A DNA stretch of 64,000 bases from Methanoculleus sp. (GTDB lineage Archaea; Halobacteriota; Methanomicrobia; Methanomicrobiales; Methanoculleaceae): NCBI GenBank assembly GCA_018433835.1, contig JAHDQM010000040.1, positions 1-64,000 of the forward strand, read 5' to 3'. Positions 1-9,127 of the stretch are shown in pieces; the stretch's first letter is position 1; each line of letters begins with the position of its first letter. A model generated the notes under the pieces. It saw only the letters and a program-made list of their open reading frames with translations, was not told the DNA's origin and searched no databases. Position numbers and translations under genes: made by a program.

Positions 1-92
1 CACCCGCTCGAAACTCTTCGAGTGTCTCAAACTCCCTCCGGTCGCACCTCCTCGGACCCTCCCCCGAGTGGCGATACCCAATGGAAAGCCGT
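1..92. repeat. Partial copy of hairpin-rich interspersed repeat
   Basis: The window opens inside a repeat. Positions 7-12 and 17-22 (CTCGAA/TTCGAG) form a 6-bp hairpin, followed by the family tail CTCAAACTCC. Positions 70-92 match 54895-54917 in 21 of 23 bases. The same order of elements (hairpin, CTCAA tail, then this 23-bp block) occurs in the longer copy at 54.6-54.9 kb, so this is probably the distal part of a second copy. No protein-coding role is evident. Confidence 0.6.
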
Positions 93-228
93 TTCACCAT
101 TTTTGCCTTGAGTATGGTTCAGATGGTCGAAAATTTGGGTGGAAATGCTCCGATCCGGAGGTAACGATGGTTCCGAGATCTTTTTGGGACGACCTCGGCC
201 GGAAATCCCGCTTAAGGAGGGTTTTGAG

Positions 229-342
229 ATGAGCAGCGGCGCTTCGATCCGCGGCGTCCGGGACCCGGAGAAGATCCCGGAGTTCATCCGGCGTCTCTCC
301 GGATCGGATCCGGAGCGGCAGGAAGAACCACGGCCCGGGTAG
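229..342 (+). CDS. Small hypothetical ORF (37 aa) with strong ribosome binding site
   Basis: A 37-codon frame begins at ATG 229, eight bases after an excellent Shine-Dalgarno sequence (AAGGAGGG, about 214-221). The product is charged and contains DPEKIPEFIRRL, which could be an amphipathic helix; no family is recognised. It may be the start of a gene whose 3' part has been lost, because the surrounding 1.4 kb looks decayed. It is listed mainly for the ribosome binding site. Confidence 0.3.
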   Translation: MSSGASIRGVRDPEKIPEFIRRLSGSDPERQEEPRPG

Positions 343-1072
343 CCCGGGCCGAACCCCTGCCTCCGGAGGGTTTTGGTTTTAGCAATGAACCGAACAGTTC
401 TCCTATTTTCAGGGCAAAACCGAACAGAATGCGGGGAGAGTACATGCCTCCCGAACGACACACAGGATACGTGGCGGCAGAGTCCGGCAGGAGACAAAAG
501 TGATGAAACCCAAAAAAGCAGTCCAGCAGAGAGGCGGAGAACCCGTGCAGGCGTTCGCCGTGATCGCACGACCCGAGACGGGTGACGGCTGCCCGGCACT
601 CTCCGGCCCGGAGTTCCTCCGGATCGTTCCCCCGGAGGAGGGAACCTGTCCGGCATCGAACCATGCAGCCCGAAATTCCGGAGGTGATTCGGTGTAGCCG
701 TTCGCTGAAGTCAGCATTCTCCCATGTTATCACTCGGGTCAGGGGGAGGATGGAATAATCATGGTAGAGCCTCACTCTGTACAACGTACCAGATTCAACA
801 TCATCCGATAAACGATCTCTCTTTTTCGAATTCCCGTGGGACTGAGACTCACGGTGAACGGGATCCTGTTTCACGTCTCGTTGAGCGGATCGTATCCCCA
901 CGAAGGAGCGTGGCCGCTGGTCGCCGTGGAACCGGCTGCCTTTCGGTCCACTCTCTTTTTCCGAAATATCTCCGGGAATTCTTGTTTTCCGAAAAATGTT
1001 CGGCTCTGGTTGATTACAGCCGAATTGAATACTCGTTTTACGAGAGAATGCAACTGATCGATTTGTTTCCAA
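343..1072. other. Non-coding stretch, no gene recognised
   Basis: Several open frames cross this stretch on both strands, but none has a recognisable motif, a good start signal or a neighbour that would form an operon. The composition is mixed, with AT-rich patches near 780-1060. I see decayed intergenic DNA only. Confidence 0.5.
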
Positions 1073-1222
1073 ATGAACGAGCCCGCGTTGCTGCAGTCGA
1101 AGGCCGGGCGTTTCATCGGTGGGTTTGCCCCGCCTCACTCTCCGGCGATCCTCCTCCTGCCGTTCACGCTGGTGATCGTCTACTTCCTCGTTACCGGGAG
1201 GTTCGATGAGGCACGAGAATAA
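1073..1222 (+). CDS. Possible small single-pass membrane protein (49 aa)
   Basis: The frame from ATG 1073 to TAA 1222 encodes 49 residues with one clear hydrophobic segment (about residues 25-41, AILLLPFTLVIVYFLVTG) and a short acidic tail ending FDEARE. It is a plausible small membrane protein, or a fragment of a larger one. No Shine-Dalgarno sequence is obvious and no family is recognised. The hydrophobic pattern is the only support. Confidence 0.35.
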   Translation: MNEPALLQSKAGRFIGGFAPPHSPAILLLPFTLVIVYFLVTGRFDEARE

Positions 1223-1410
1223 AACGAGTCGTCGTGCCGCCTGTCGCCCTGGTGCTCCTTCCGGGGTACTCTTGCTGCCGGACGCCCGGCGCCGCCCCGG
1301 TGCCTGACGCGGATCGTGACGCAACACTGGAAGAACGATCCGGTACTGTGGATCACGCTCTGACGAAAAGCACCGAAAAGCGATGACGCTCCATCGAACC
1401 GATCGAATGC

Positions 1411-1420
1411 CAATATATAG
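1411..1420 (+). promoter_or_regulatory. TATA-like promoter of the DtxR-type regulator gene
   Basis: CAATATATAG lies about 35-44 nt before ATG 1455 in an otherwise GC-rich context. The distance fits an archaeal TATA box giving a transcript with a very short leader. Confidence 0.5.
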
Positions 1421-1454
1421 GGGTTAGTCCCAAACAGATGGTGTAACTTGCCGT

Positions 1455-1916
1455 ATGAACCACCGTTGCCGTATGAGACATCAGGGATGCGCGAAAAATC
1501 TCAGCAGGAGAGTCGAGGACTACCTTGAGGCCATCCTCAACGTCACGCTGGAGAAAGGGTATGCCCGCACCAAGGATGTGGCATGCGAGCTGGATATCAG
1601 TCCGTCAACAGTTGTGGAGATGTTTCAGAAACTTGACGGTATGGGTCTCGTCGATTACCGGCGCTACGAAGGAGTGGTCCTCTCGCCTGCAGGGCGCGAG
1701 GTTGCCGAAGTCATCAAATTCCGTCACGATACTTTAAAGGAGTTCCTGATGACCATCCACGTCCCGGAAAAGATTGCCAATTCCGACGCCTGCTACATGG
1801 AGCATGAACTCCATCCCTCGACAATCCGGCAGATCCGGCTGCTGTTGGAGGCACTTCAATCAGATTCCGGGATCTGCGAACGTATCCGGCGGAGCACTCC
1901 TGCACGGGAGGGGTAA
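1455..1916 (+). CDS. DtxR/MntR-family metal-dependent transcriptional regulator
   Basis: A 153-aa protein with an N-terminal winged-helix domain (about residues 17-75; RRVEDYLEAIL opening, SPSTVVEMFQKL recognition helix) followed by a dimerisation/metal-binding helix region. DACYMEHEL near residue 110 has the Cys, Glu and His spacing that forms a metal site in DtxR/MntR proteins. Family members bind Fe(II) or Mn(II) and repress metal uptake genes; which metal applies here cannot be told. The C-terminal SH3-like domain of long DtxR proteins is absent, which is usual for the short MntR-like forms. Start 1455 lies just downstream of a TATA-like box; Met at 1473 is an alternative. The next gene starts 5 nt after the stop, so they are probably co-transcribed. 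Confidence 0.85.
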   Translation: MNHRCRMRHQGCAKNLSRRVEDYLEAILNVTLEKGYARTKDVACELDISPSTVVEMFQKLDGMGLVDYRRYEGVVLSPAGREVAEVIKFRHDTLKEFLMTIHVPEKIANSDACYMEHELHPSTIRQIRLLLEALQSDSGICERIRRSTPAREG

Positions 1917-1921
1917 GCGGC

Positions 1922-2209
1922 ATGACCCCTGTTGCCGCCGCGATCGCGATCTACCTCCTCGCAAACGCCGTCTCGTTCCTCGCGTACTATCGCGATAAAC
2001 GCTCGGCGAAACGCTCGGCGTGGAGGACACCGGAGAAGGCGCTCCTCGTTCTCGCGCTGGTCGGTCCGTTCGGCGCCTATGCCGCGATGCGTGCCTTCCG
2101 GCACAAGACGCAGAAGGCGACGTTCAGGCTCGTCCCTGCCTTCCTCTGCCTGCACCTCGTGCTCGCCGCCGCGCTTGCCCTGAGGGTCCTGCCAATCCCG
2201 TTGTCCTGA
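1922..2209 (+). CDS. DUF1294 family small membrane protein
   Basis: A 95-aa protein with three hydrophobic segments (about residues 3-20, 38-55 and 70-90) and the DUF1294 pattern: a YRDKRSAKRSAWRTPE loop, LLVLALVGPFGAYAAM, and FRHKTQKATFR before the last helix. The family is widespread and its function is unknown. It starts 5 nt after the DtxR-type gene and is likely in its operon, which would hint at metal-related regulation but proves nothing. Confidence 0.8.
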   Translation: MTPVAAAIAIYLLANAVSFLAYYRDKRSAKRSAWRTPEKALLVLALVGPFGAYAAMRAFRHKTQKATFRLVPAFLCLHLVLAAALALRVLPIPLS

Positions 2210-2248
2210 GGGCAAAGTTAAATCCTGTCCGTTATCTCACCTAACCAT

Positions 2249-2908
2249 ATGGCATACGAGTACGGGCCGCTCCCCCGGCCGCTCGAAGAGACCCTCGCGG
2301 CGTTGCAGGAAGGGCTCATGCGCGAGTACCGGGCGGAGTATCTCCCCGCCCACCGGCGGTCGCCCAGAAGATCGCGGAGGCTCCGCCGGATACGAGGGTG
2401 GATCAGGGAGACCGGCCATCTGGTCGTGCAGATTGGCCGGGTGGCGCAGCAGACCCTCCCCCGTATCGAGCAGGACACCGGGCATACCTTCCGGGGCCCG
2501 GACGGGCTCGCCCGGATCCTGATGGATCCCTCCACGAAGCGGCTTTTCCGGGGGATAGTCGCCGGGTTCCCGGAAGAAACGCTCCCGATCCGCGCGATGG
2601 ACCTCGTTCTGCTCGGGAACTTCTCCGACGACGCCCGGGTGCTCGGCCTTATCGGCGACGTCACCCTGCGGCTGAAGGTCCTCTCCGGCCTGCACGTTCG
2701 GGGAGATGATATCGCGCCCCTCTGCGACCGCTGGGGACTCCACGAGAGCCGGATAGGCCTTCGATGCAGTCGTCGTCAGGCCGGCGGGACCTCCGCGCGG
2801 GAGAAGGAGACCCTTGCCTGGGCCGTCCTCGGCCTCATCTACATCGAGGGGGGCACCGACGCGCTCGGGCGTGCAGCACCGCTCCTCGCGTGCGGCCGGG
2901 AGGGGTAG
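2249..2908 (+). CDS. RNase III-fold-like protein, probably degenerate
   Basis: A 219-aa, very Arg-rich protein. Two stretches resemble the RNase III helical core: FSDDARVLGLIGDVTLRL (about residues 125-142; compare the family pattern of a leucine-rich helix ending in GDAVL) and ETLAWAVLGLIYIEGG (about 187-202; compare the helix before YLDGG). Key acidic residues of the canonical signature are not all present, so cleavage activity is doubtful. The N-terminal 60 residues are basic and could bind RNA. The fold assignment is inferred from pattern memory; otherwise this is a hypothetical protein. It stands 39 nt after DUF1294 on the same strand. Confidence 0.45.
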   Translation: MAYEYGPLPRPLEETLAALQEGLMREYRAEYLPAHRRSPRRSRRLRRIRGWIRETGHLVVQIGRVAQQTLPRIEQDTGHTFRGPDGLARILMDPSTKRLFRGIVAGFPEETLPIRAMDLVLLGNFSDDARVLGLIGDVTLRLKVLSGLHVRGDDIAPLCDRWGLHESRIGLRCSRRQAGGTSAREKETLAWAVLGLIYIEGGTDALGRAAPLLACGREG

Positions 2909-2970
2909 AAGGCCGGTCCCGGAAAAGTATACATACCCGCTCTTCCCATCCCACGACGGGAGACTCTTTC

Positions 2971-3894
2971 ATGGACACCCGTGCCCTTCGCGAGTTCATC
3001 AGGCTCGGCCGGTTCCACTTCCTCCTCTCGGGATTCATCCCGTTCACCGCCGGGGCGCTCCTCGCGTTCCTCCTCGGGGCACGATTCACCCCGGCGCAGT
3101 TCGTCATCGGCTACGCGGCCATGGCGGCGGCGCACCTCTCCGTCCACTACAGTAACGACTACTTCGACGCCGACGCCGACCGTTTCGTCGAGACGACGGC
3201 GATATCCGGGGGGAGCGGTGTCCTCGCCGCCAACCCGAACCTGAAACCCGCCGCTTTTTGGGCGGCCGTCGCCCTGATGGCGGTCTCGGTCCTGATCGGG
3301 TATTTCTTCGTGACCGCCTACGCTTACCCGGTCTTCTTCCTCGTCTTCGGCATCGCGGGCAACCTGCTGGGCTGGTTCTACACGGCGCCGCCGCTCGCGT
3401 TCGCCTACCATAAACTCGGCGAGGTCACAAACATGATCACCTTCGGCCTCCTGATGCCGGGCGCGGGCTACTTCGTCGCGGCAGGAACGCTCGATGCCGC
3501 CTTCTTCGCCTTCGCCATCCCGCTCTGCCTTTACGGGCTCGTCTTCATCACGAGTGTCGAGATACCGGATATGGAAGGCGATATCGCCGGGGGGAAACGG
3601 ACTCTCATCGTCCGGAAAGGCCGCATCTTCGGCTTTGGGCTCATCGCCCTCGCGGCGACCCTTGCAACCGCGGCACTCACTTTCTTTGCCCTGACCGGCT
3701 TCTTTGCGCCCGTGGACTTTTGGCCGGTGGCGCTGTTCTCCTGCATCCCGCTCGGGATTGCTCTCTGGGGGTTTTCGCACCGGTGCGCCGAGCGGGCGCC
3801 TGCCCTCCGGTACGCCACCGCGAACATCATGGGCTACTTCATCTTCCAGGGGCTCGTCGTCCTCTACTTCATCCTCGCGGCCGTTACGGGCTGA
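2971..3894 (+). CDS. UbiA-family prenyltransferase
   Basis: A 307-aa integral membrane protein with about eight or nine hydrophobic segments. It carries both Asp-rich motifs of the UbiA superfamily: NDYFDADADRF (about residues 62-72) and DMEGDIAGGKRTL (about 200-212), which bind Mg-prenyl diphosphate. In archaea such enzymes make ether-lipid intermediates, menaquinone- or heme-like prenyl compounds; the substrate here is not evident. Start 2971 is preceded by GGGAG (2959-2963) and by a TATA-like GTATACATA near 2928. A 3' fragment of the same gene with an internal deletion lies at 34356-34464. Confidence 0.9.
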   Translation: MDTRALREFIRLGRFHFLLSGFIPFTAGALLAFLLGARFTPAQFVIGYAAMAAAHLSVHYSNDYFDADADRFVETTAISGGSGVLAANPNLKPAAFWAAVALMAVSVLIGYFFVTAYAYPVFFLVFGIAGNLLGWFYTAPPLAFAYHKLGEVTNMITFGLLMPGAGYFVAAGTLDAAFFAFAIPLCLYGLVFITSVEIPDMEGDIAGGKRTLIVRKGRIFGFGLIALAATLATAALTFFALTGFFAPVDFWPVALFSCIPLGIALWGFSHRCAERAPALRYATANIMGYFIFQGLVVLYFILAAVTG

Positions 3895-3910
3895 GCGAGA
3901 GAAAAAAGGG

Positions 3911-5872
3911 TTATTCTCTCCTCACTATGAAGAGGTATACCGCTGCCGCGACGATGACGACGACGATAACGGCAAATATTATCATCGTAATGGGCAGCCC
4001 TTCAGCAGGCGTCTCTCCGGTAGGCGTCGCCGCCGTCCCGGTCACCGTAGCCGTCGCCGTCCCGGTCGGGGCAGCCGTCGTCACCGGCTCGGTGAAGAGC
4101 GCGAAGGTGCTGAAGTGCGTTATTGTTGCTCTCACGGTCCTCGTGCTCGGGCTGACGGTCGTCGGAATATCCTCCCAGGCGTTCGCCGACTGGTTGTACC
4201 ACTTCACCGTGAGCCGCTGATCGGTGAGATCGAGCGTGTTCCAGACGTCCTCGGGGATCTCTATGTACAGGGTGATCGACGGGTCGAAGGTGGCCCCTTC
4301 GGGGCTGACTTCGTAGGCGTAGCCAGCAAACTGGAAGACTGCTCCGGCCGGAGTCCCCGGCATCTTCTCCTCGGCCACGGGTTTGATGGAGATATCCAGC
4401 AGGGGTCTGCCGTTCCTGTCGAGCGCCTTCACACCTGACGGCACGTACAGGCTGCCAACCCCGTCTTCGGCGTCGATCTCGACGGGGCGACCCACGATGC
4501 CTTCGCTGTCGGTGTTCAGGTTACCGGTCTCGTTGTAGACGATGGGGGGCTCCGGCGGGAAGAAAGCGCCTCCGCCGCCTCCGCCACCGCCGCCGCCGCC
4601 GGTGGGCGTCGGGGTCGGTGCGACGGCAGCGATGGTTATGGACTTCTGGTCAATCGCAATGACCCTGTCGTCGTTCAGACCCAGGGCGTAGAGAGAGTAG
4701 GTGCCGGGGTTGAGCGTCTTGAGGGTCGCTGCCGCAATGGTCACCGAGGACGCGTCTGCATACCCGGAGCACCCGTAACCTTCGGTAATGACGAAGCCGG
4801 AGTGGACGTCGACGTCGACCGGGGCGCCGTCGCAGGTCAGGGTGTAGGCGACAGGGCTTGCTTCGCCGGCGATCGTTCTCAGCACCTCTACCAGATCTGC
4901 AGTCGAGACGGGAATCGGCTCTTCTGCCAGCTTCGCCGTATCGACTCTCATCGAGAGACCGTACCTCGTCTCTTCCTTGACCAGGACGTAGGCGACCTTG
5001 TCCGTGCCGGAGAAGGAGACGGTTACGTTCTTGTTCTGGTTCTGGTAGTAGGGGTTGTCCCCGCTCCAGGTGACGGCCTGGTTCCCGTCGAGGACGATGA
5101 CCGGCATGGCTGCAAGGACATGCATCGTGTCTGCGGCGCCGTCGTACTTCACCGCCGCGATGAGGTACTCCCCTGCCGTGGGCCGTGTGTAGGGCCTCGC
5201 GTCCATCATGTTCCGCGCGAGGCTGCTGTCCGTGGTGAAGCCGGTGAGACTGACTTCGTTGTGGTTCAGCGTGTAGGCGAGATCGCTCTCACTGTAGTCG
5301 GAACTGTGGATGGCGCCGTAGGCCGTGAACCCCGTCTGGTTCATGTAGATGATGGCGTCGCTCTTGAAGAGGTAGCCTTCCTTCGACGCGGCTCTGAAGA
5401 GTTCGGTGAAGTTCGCGCCTTCAGGAAGGTTCTCCGGGACTTTGACCAGGAGGACGTTGCCGGACTTTCCAGGGACGTCCACGGTGAAGCTCGGGATCGT
5501 CCGTTTGACGTAAACCCGGTACTCGCACGGGATGGTGCGCCCGTCGACTGTCTTTACCGGCTCGTTTGCGGTCACGTGCACACCGTGGTAGGTGCCGCTT
5601 GCCGGATCGAACTCACGGACGATATCCCCGAACAGCGGGTACTCGAGTTCGTCGAGGTCGCCCGTCTCGGTGCTCCCAAGCGTCACCAGCGTGCAGTCCA
5701 CATCCAGGGGGTCGAGGGCATCGACAGTACGGATGCACAGTTGTTTGTACTCCCTGGCGTCGTCCGCCGTTCCTGTAATGTAGGCACCCCCGGCCGCGGC
5801 CGCTGCCGCCGGGAGGAGGAAGAGGAGGGCGATGAGGATACCCGGGAGGAGATAACTCCGTCGCTGACTCAT
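3911..5872 (-). CDS. Large secreted, membrane-anchored surface protein
   Basis: A 653-aa exported protein. Residues about 8-27 form a signal peptide (leucine/alanine-rich, ending AAAAAAGG). A large acidic extracellular part with several N-glycosylation sequons follows, then a TPTPT plus poly-Gly linker near residue 420, a second domain (VSPEGATFDPSITLYIEIPEDVW is split here as the FDPSITL region) resembling methanogen extracellular repeats, a Thr/Ala/Pro stalk, and a C-terminal membrane helix followed by VRRE. It is very acidic, as expected for an archaeal surface protein. Its second domain resembles the 3' half of the divergent protein at 5959-7119, so the two may be functional partners. Specific function unknown. 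Confidence 0.75.
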   Translation of the reverse strand: MSQRRSYLLPGILIALLFLLPAAAAAAGGAYITGTADDAREYKQLCIRTVDALDPLDVDCTLVTLGSTETGDLDELEYPLFGDIVREFDPASGTYHGVHVTANEPVKTVDGRTIPCEYRVYVKRTIPSFTVDVPGKSGNVLLVKVPENLPEGANFTELFRAASKEGYLFKSDAIIYMNQTGFTAYGAIHSSDYSESDLAYTLNHNEVSLTGFTTDSSLARNMMDARPYTRPTAGEYLIAAVKYDGAADTMHVLAAMPVIVLDGNQAVTWSGDNPYYQNQNKNVTVSFSGTDKVAYVLVKEETRYGLSMRVDTAKLAEEPIPVSTADLVEVLRTIAGEASPVAYTLTCDGAPVDVDVHSGFVITEGYGCSGYADASSVTIAAATLKTLNPGTYSLYALGLNDDRVIAIDQKSITIAAVAPTPTPTGGGGGGGGGGGAFFPPEPPIVYNETGNLNTDSEGIVGRPVEIDAEDGVGSLYVPSGVKALDRNGRPLLDISIKPVAEEKMPGTPAGAVFQFAGYAYEVSPEGATFDPSITLYIEIPEDVWNTLDLTDQRLTVKWYNQSANAWEDIPTTVSPSTRTVRATITHFSTFALFTEPVTTAAPTGTATATVTGTAATPTGETPAEGLPITMIIFAVIVVVIVAAAVYLFIVRRE

Positions 5873-5958
5873 GAGGTTCGCTTTTTCTTTACCAGAGCAT
5901 AAGTCTTTTTATTTGAAACGGTCACCTATACGTAGTTAAACCAAAACGGAGATTTCTT

Positions 5959-7119
5959 ATGTCAAAATTCGGTGCGCTTCTACTCGTGCTTGTTCTACTG
6001 ATTCCAACCGCGGCAGCGGCGACGATCACCGTCACCCCCGACGCGATCGACCCCGGCGACACGGTCACCGTGGACGTGCAGAACCTTCCCGACGGCGCCG
6101 CCTTCTCGCTCGGGATCCGCGGTGAGTTCGACGTGACCCCCGGCGAGCGGTTCGCGTTCACAGCCAGGAACCTCGTTCTCCCCTTCTCCCTCGGCTCGGG
6201 CGAAGTGAGCGCCTACAGCAGGGGCACGGAGTGGACCGGGCTCTCGGTGCAGATGCCGGACGGGGCTTCGGCGAGCCTGAGCAACAACGCCGACGCGAAC
6301 GGCGAGTTCCGGACCACCCAGACCTACAACATCTCGAGCGGCACCTACGCGGTGATCACCCTCGACGGAAGAGCCGCGCCCACGACCGAGCGCGTCGTCA
6401 CCGAGGTGACGATGCAGGGCACCAAGACCGGACCCGATAACGGCCGGATCTCCTTTGCCATCGACGGCATCACCCACGGCACCGCGACGGTCACCGTCTA
6501 CGTCGACGGAAGAGAGGCCCTCTCCCGGGCGATCACCGTCGGGACCCCCTCCTCGGGCACGGGCGGCTCCTCGTCCTCAGGCCCCGGCAGCAGCGGCACC
6601 GTCTCCTCCACGACCACCGCGCCCACCTCCACAACCGGTTCCCCGACGACGATCGCCGCGACAGACGGAAAAGTCTCTCTCACCGGCACCGGCATCGCGG
6701 GCGCCGGGCTCCTCTCTCTCTCCGTGCAGGGGACCATCCCGCCCGGCTGGTCCACGAGCGGGAACGCTTACGCCGTGACACCCGAGGACCGGCAGTTCGA
6801 TCCCACCGCGACGCTCTCGTTCCAACTCCCGTCGGCAGGCGCCCAGGCGACTATCGCCCGTTACGAGGATGGGATCTGGTCGGCGGTTCCGTCCAGGATC
6901 GAGGGCGACCGGATCACGACCGCGATCGACCGGGCAGGGTCCTACATCCTCCTTGTCGCCGCACAGGTGCCGGGTCAGACGACGACCGTCACGACCGCGA
7001 CCCAGGCCCGGACCACAACCGCACCCGTGGCGACAGCATCCACCGCCGCGCCGCTCTCACCCTTCATCGCTGCCGTCGCATTCATTGCAGCGATCGCCCT
7101 CGTTCTCCGGAAGCCCTGA
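5959..7119 (+). CDS. Secreted Thr/Ser-rich surface protein with C-terminal anchor
   Basis: A 386-aa protein with a signal peptide (about residues 1-20, LLVLVLLIPTAAAA), a beta-rich extracellular domain (about 21-195), a Ser/Gly/Thr linker (about 196-235), a second domain containing VTPEDRQFDPTATLSFQLP (about 270-290), a Thr/Ala stalk and a terminal helix followed by RKP. The FDPTATL region matches the FDPSITL region of the divergent protein at 3911-5872, pointing to a shared domain. Start 5959 follows GGAG by about 8 nt. The 86-nt gap between the two divergent genes must hold both promoters. Function unknown; cell-envelope location is well supported. Confidence 0.75.
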   Translation: MSKFGALLLVLVLLIPTAAAATITVTPDAIDPGDTVTVDVQNLPDGAAFSLGIRGEFDVTPGERFAFTARNLVLPFSLGSGEVSAYSRGTEWTGLSVQMPDGASASLSNNADANGEFRTTQTYNISSGTYAVITLDGRAAPTTERVVTEVTMQGTKTGPDNGRISFAIDGITHGTATVTVYVDGREALSRAITVGTPSSGTGGSSSSGPGSSGTVSSTTTAPTSTTGSPTTIAATDGKVSLTGTGIAGAGLLSLSVQGTIPPGWSTSGNAYAVTPEDRQFDPTATLSFQLPSAGAQATIARYEDGIWSAVPSRIEGDRITTAIDRAGSYILLVAAQVPGQTTTVTTATQARTTTAPVATASTAAPLSPFIAAVAFIAAIALVLRKP

Positions 7120-7129
7120 TAATCCTGCC

Positions 7130-8098
7130 ATGAATTCCGAAGATCAAAAGCCCCTGGTCCTTGAGGCTGCCGGGTACCGTCCCGGCGACCTTCTTGCGGT
7201 CGCGGTCGTGACGGCCGCGACCCTTGCCTGCGTCTACGTCCCGGTCTTGAACGAGAGTTTCCTCCGGATTTTCCTCGGGGTGGCGATGATCCTGTTTCTG
7301 CCCGGATACACCCTGATCGCCGCACTCTTCCCGGCGCGGGAGGACCTCGACGGGATCGAGCGGGTCGCCCTCTCGTTCGGGCTCTCGATCGCCGTATCCC
7401 CCCTGATCGGGCTTGCACTGAACTACACCCCCTGGGGAATCCGGCTCGACCCGATCCTTGCTTCGCTGGCGGCCTTCACCCTCGCGATGGCGATGGTGGC
7501 CTGGTACCGGCGCCTCCTCCTTCCGGCCGGCGACCGTTTCACGGTTCCGGCCAGGGAGATGATCGGCGAGGCGTGGGCCGAGTTGTACGACCCCGCGGCA
7601 TCCCGGCTCGACCGGGCCCTCTCCGTCGTCCTCGTAATCTCGATCGTGGTTGCGCTCGCGACGACCGCCTACGTCATCGCGGTGCCGAAAGAGGGGGAGC
7701 ACTTCACCGAGTTCTACATCCTCGGCCCGAAAGGGAAGGCTGCGGACTACCCTAACGCCTTTTCGGCCGGGTCGGTCCAGTCGCTGATCATCGGGGTCGG
7801 GAACCACGAGTACCGGGAGATCCCCTACACGGTCGAGGTTCTCGCCCTCAACCAGACCTTCGATCCCGCGACGAATACCTCGACCATCCACGCGGCCGTA
7901 CCGCTCGACCGGTTCGTGCTGACGGTCCCCCACAACGAGACCTCCGAGCTGCCCCGGGAGTTCTCGGTGCCGTCGAGCGAGTACAACCGGATCGAGTTCC
8001 TGCTCTTCAACGAGACGGTGCCGGGGGAGGGAATCACGGGGCAGGAGCGGATCAACGCGAGTTACCGGGATCTGCACCTCTGGGTGCGGGTCCGGTGA
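7130..8098 (+). CDS. DUF1616 family membrane protein
   Basis: A 322-aa protein. Four hydrophobic segments occupy about residues 18-150 (with GVAMILFLPGYTLIAALFP and ERVALSFGLSIAVSPLIGL, both typical of DUF1616), then a further helix near 165-190 and an extracellular C-terminal domain with NQT, NTS and NET sequons. The family is archaeal, often next to surface-glycan or S-layer genes; its activity is not established. ATG 7130 was chosen because the open frame extends much further upstream inside the preceding gene. It lies 10 nt after the surface protein stop, suggesting one transcript. Its 3' end overlaps the convergent gene ending at 8052 by 47 bp. Confidence 0.8.
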   Translation: MNSEDQKPLVLEAAGYRPGDLLAVAVVTAATLACVYVPVLNESFLRIFLGVAMILFLPGYTLIAALFPAREDLDGIERVALSFGLSIAVSPLIGLALNYTPWGIRLDPILASLAAFTLAMAMVAWYRRLLLPAGDRFTVPAREMIGEAWAELYDPAASRLDRALSVVLVISIVVALATTAYVIAVPKEGEHFTEFYILGPKGKAADYPNAFSAGSVQSLIIGVGNHEYREIPYTVEVLALNQTFDPATNTSTIHAAVPLDRFVLTVPHNETSELPREFSVPSSEYNRIEFLLFNETVPGEGITGQERINASYRDLHLWVRVR

Positions 8099-8837
8099 GA
8101 ATAACCCGGAGCACCCCCTTCTTTTCGTCGACGGCGACGTACTCGATCTTCGTCGGGCTCCCGGTCCCGAGGGCGGCGATCGCGGCGAGCAGGCTGCAGA
8201 TCGGGCAGCCGACCATGGTGCAGCACTTCGGCGAGACCGCCCGAACCGCCCGGCAGCCGGGCATGAGCCGGTAGTCGTTCAAGGTGACGACGATGTTCGC
8301 GCCGTCCTTTCTGGCCTCGGTTTTCCCGGCGACCTCGAGAAGGTCGTCGCAGACCTCGGCGATGCACGCAAGGAGGGCGTCGTCCTCTTCGGGGATCTCG
8401 AGGGCGTGTTTCTCCCGGAGCCGCGCGAGGAGCGGGGCGCATGCCGGGACGAGCCGGACGGCGCATCCCCCCTCGCCGACGATGTAGGAGTAGTCGCCGT
8501 CTGCCGTCGCCGGGAGGGCGGTCGCGACCGGGACGATCTCGATGACCGTCTCTCCCTCCGGGACGAACCAGCCGTCGCCCTGGACGCCGAGGTCCGCGCA
8601 GAGCGTGGCGATCCCGACCGTCCCCTGTACCGGGAGGAGGGCGGTGATCTCCGGGTCGAGGGGCTCGCCCTTGTGGAGCGCGAGGAGGAAGACCCCGACG
8701 ATGAAGCACCCGGTGCCCGCGAGGACGACTGTTGCCGTGGTGATGTCGCCCCGGCCGGTCGCGGCCGCGATGGCGAGGAGGACCGCCGCGGCGACGATAA
8801 GAAGAAAGGCTCCCTGGTAAGGGCTGTTGGCGGTCAC
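8052..8837 (-). CDS. Hypothetical membrane-anchored protein, last gene of the MoxR operon
   Basis: A 261-aa protein with two N-terminal hydrophobic segments (about residues 8-26 and 33-52), an acidic middle part, and a cysteine-containing stretch near residues 210-225 (SPKCCTMVGCPICSLLAAI) followed by a short beta-rich tail. The Cys arrangement could bind a metal or form disulfides; this is inference. The GTG start at 8837 is set by a 4-nt GTGA overlap with the upstream stop, the same kind of joint used elsewhere in this operon. I do not recognise the family. Confidence 0.6.
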   Translation of the reverse strand: MTANSPYQGAFLLIVAAAVLLAIAAATGRGDITTATVVLAGTGCFIVGVFLLALHKGEPLDPEITALLPVQGTVGIATLCADLGVQGDGWFVPEGETVIEIVPVATALPATADGDYSYIVGEGGCAVRLVPACAPLLARLREKHALEIPEEDDALLACIAEVCDDLLEVAGKTEARKDGANIVVTLNDYRLMPGCRAVRAVSPKCCTMVGCPICSLLAAIAALGTGSPTKIEYVAVDEKKGVLRVILTGPAPRGADPGNSR

Positions 8838-9127
8838 GCACCACCTCCCGCCCACCGGGCGAGCCGGTAGTCCTGCAGGGTGAGGGCAACATAGCCGCAC
8901 CCGAGGGCGGCCGCAAGGGCGAGGAGGGGGAGGAGGACGGTGCCCGAGGCTGCGATGATCCCGGAAAAAAGGGCTATCCCAATGGCGAAGACTCCGTAAC
9001 CCCGCCGGTCTTCGAGAAATGCCGCAAGCACGATCGCCTGGATTACGAGCGCGGCGAGGAGATCGGTCGCGGCGACGACCAGCACCTCGCCGGCGCAGAG
9101 GAGGAGGAACCGCCGGTCGAACGCCAT
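8834..9127 (-). CDS. Small membrane protein of the MoxR operon
   Basis: A 97-aa protein, almost entirely hydrophobic, with three probable membrane helices (about residues 8-38, 45-62 and 63-82). It overlaps the DUF58 gene by an ATGA joint at 9127 and the next gene by GTGA at 8834-8837. No family is recognised. Its place suggests a small integral subunit or assembly factor of the membrane complex encoded by the operon. Confidence 0.6.
   Translation of the reverse strand: MAFDRRFLLLCAGEVLVVAATDLLAALVIQAIVLAAFLEDRRGYGVFAIGIALFSGIIAASGTVLLPLLALAAALGCGYVALTLQDYRLARWAGGGA

Noticed and set aside
284..1327. A 347-codon open frame on the minus strand
   Set aside because: It has no domain-like pattern, is Arg/Pro/Gly-rich as expected for chance frames in GC-rich DNA, and overlaps repeats and a small plus-strand ORF.
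4569..4603. Run of GGC/GGT-like triplets on the minus strand, possible tandem repeat
   Set aside because: It simply encodes the poly-Gly linker of the surface protein at 3911-5872; such linkers are common in archaeal surface proteins.
4802..5902. A 366-codon plus-strand frame
   Set aside because: It lies antisense to the clearly real secreted protein at 3911-5872 with signal peptide and anchor; its translation is Val/Asp/Arg-rich noise.
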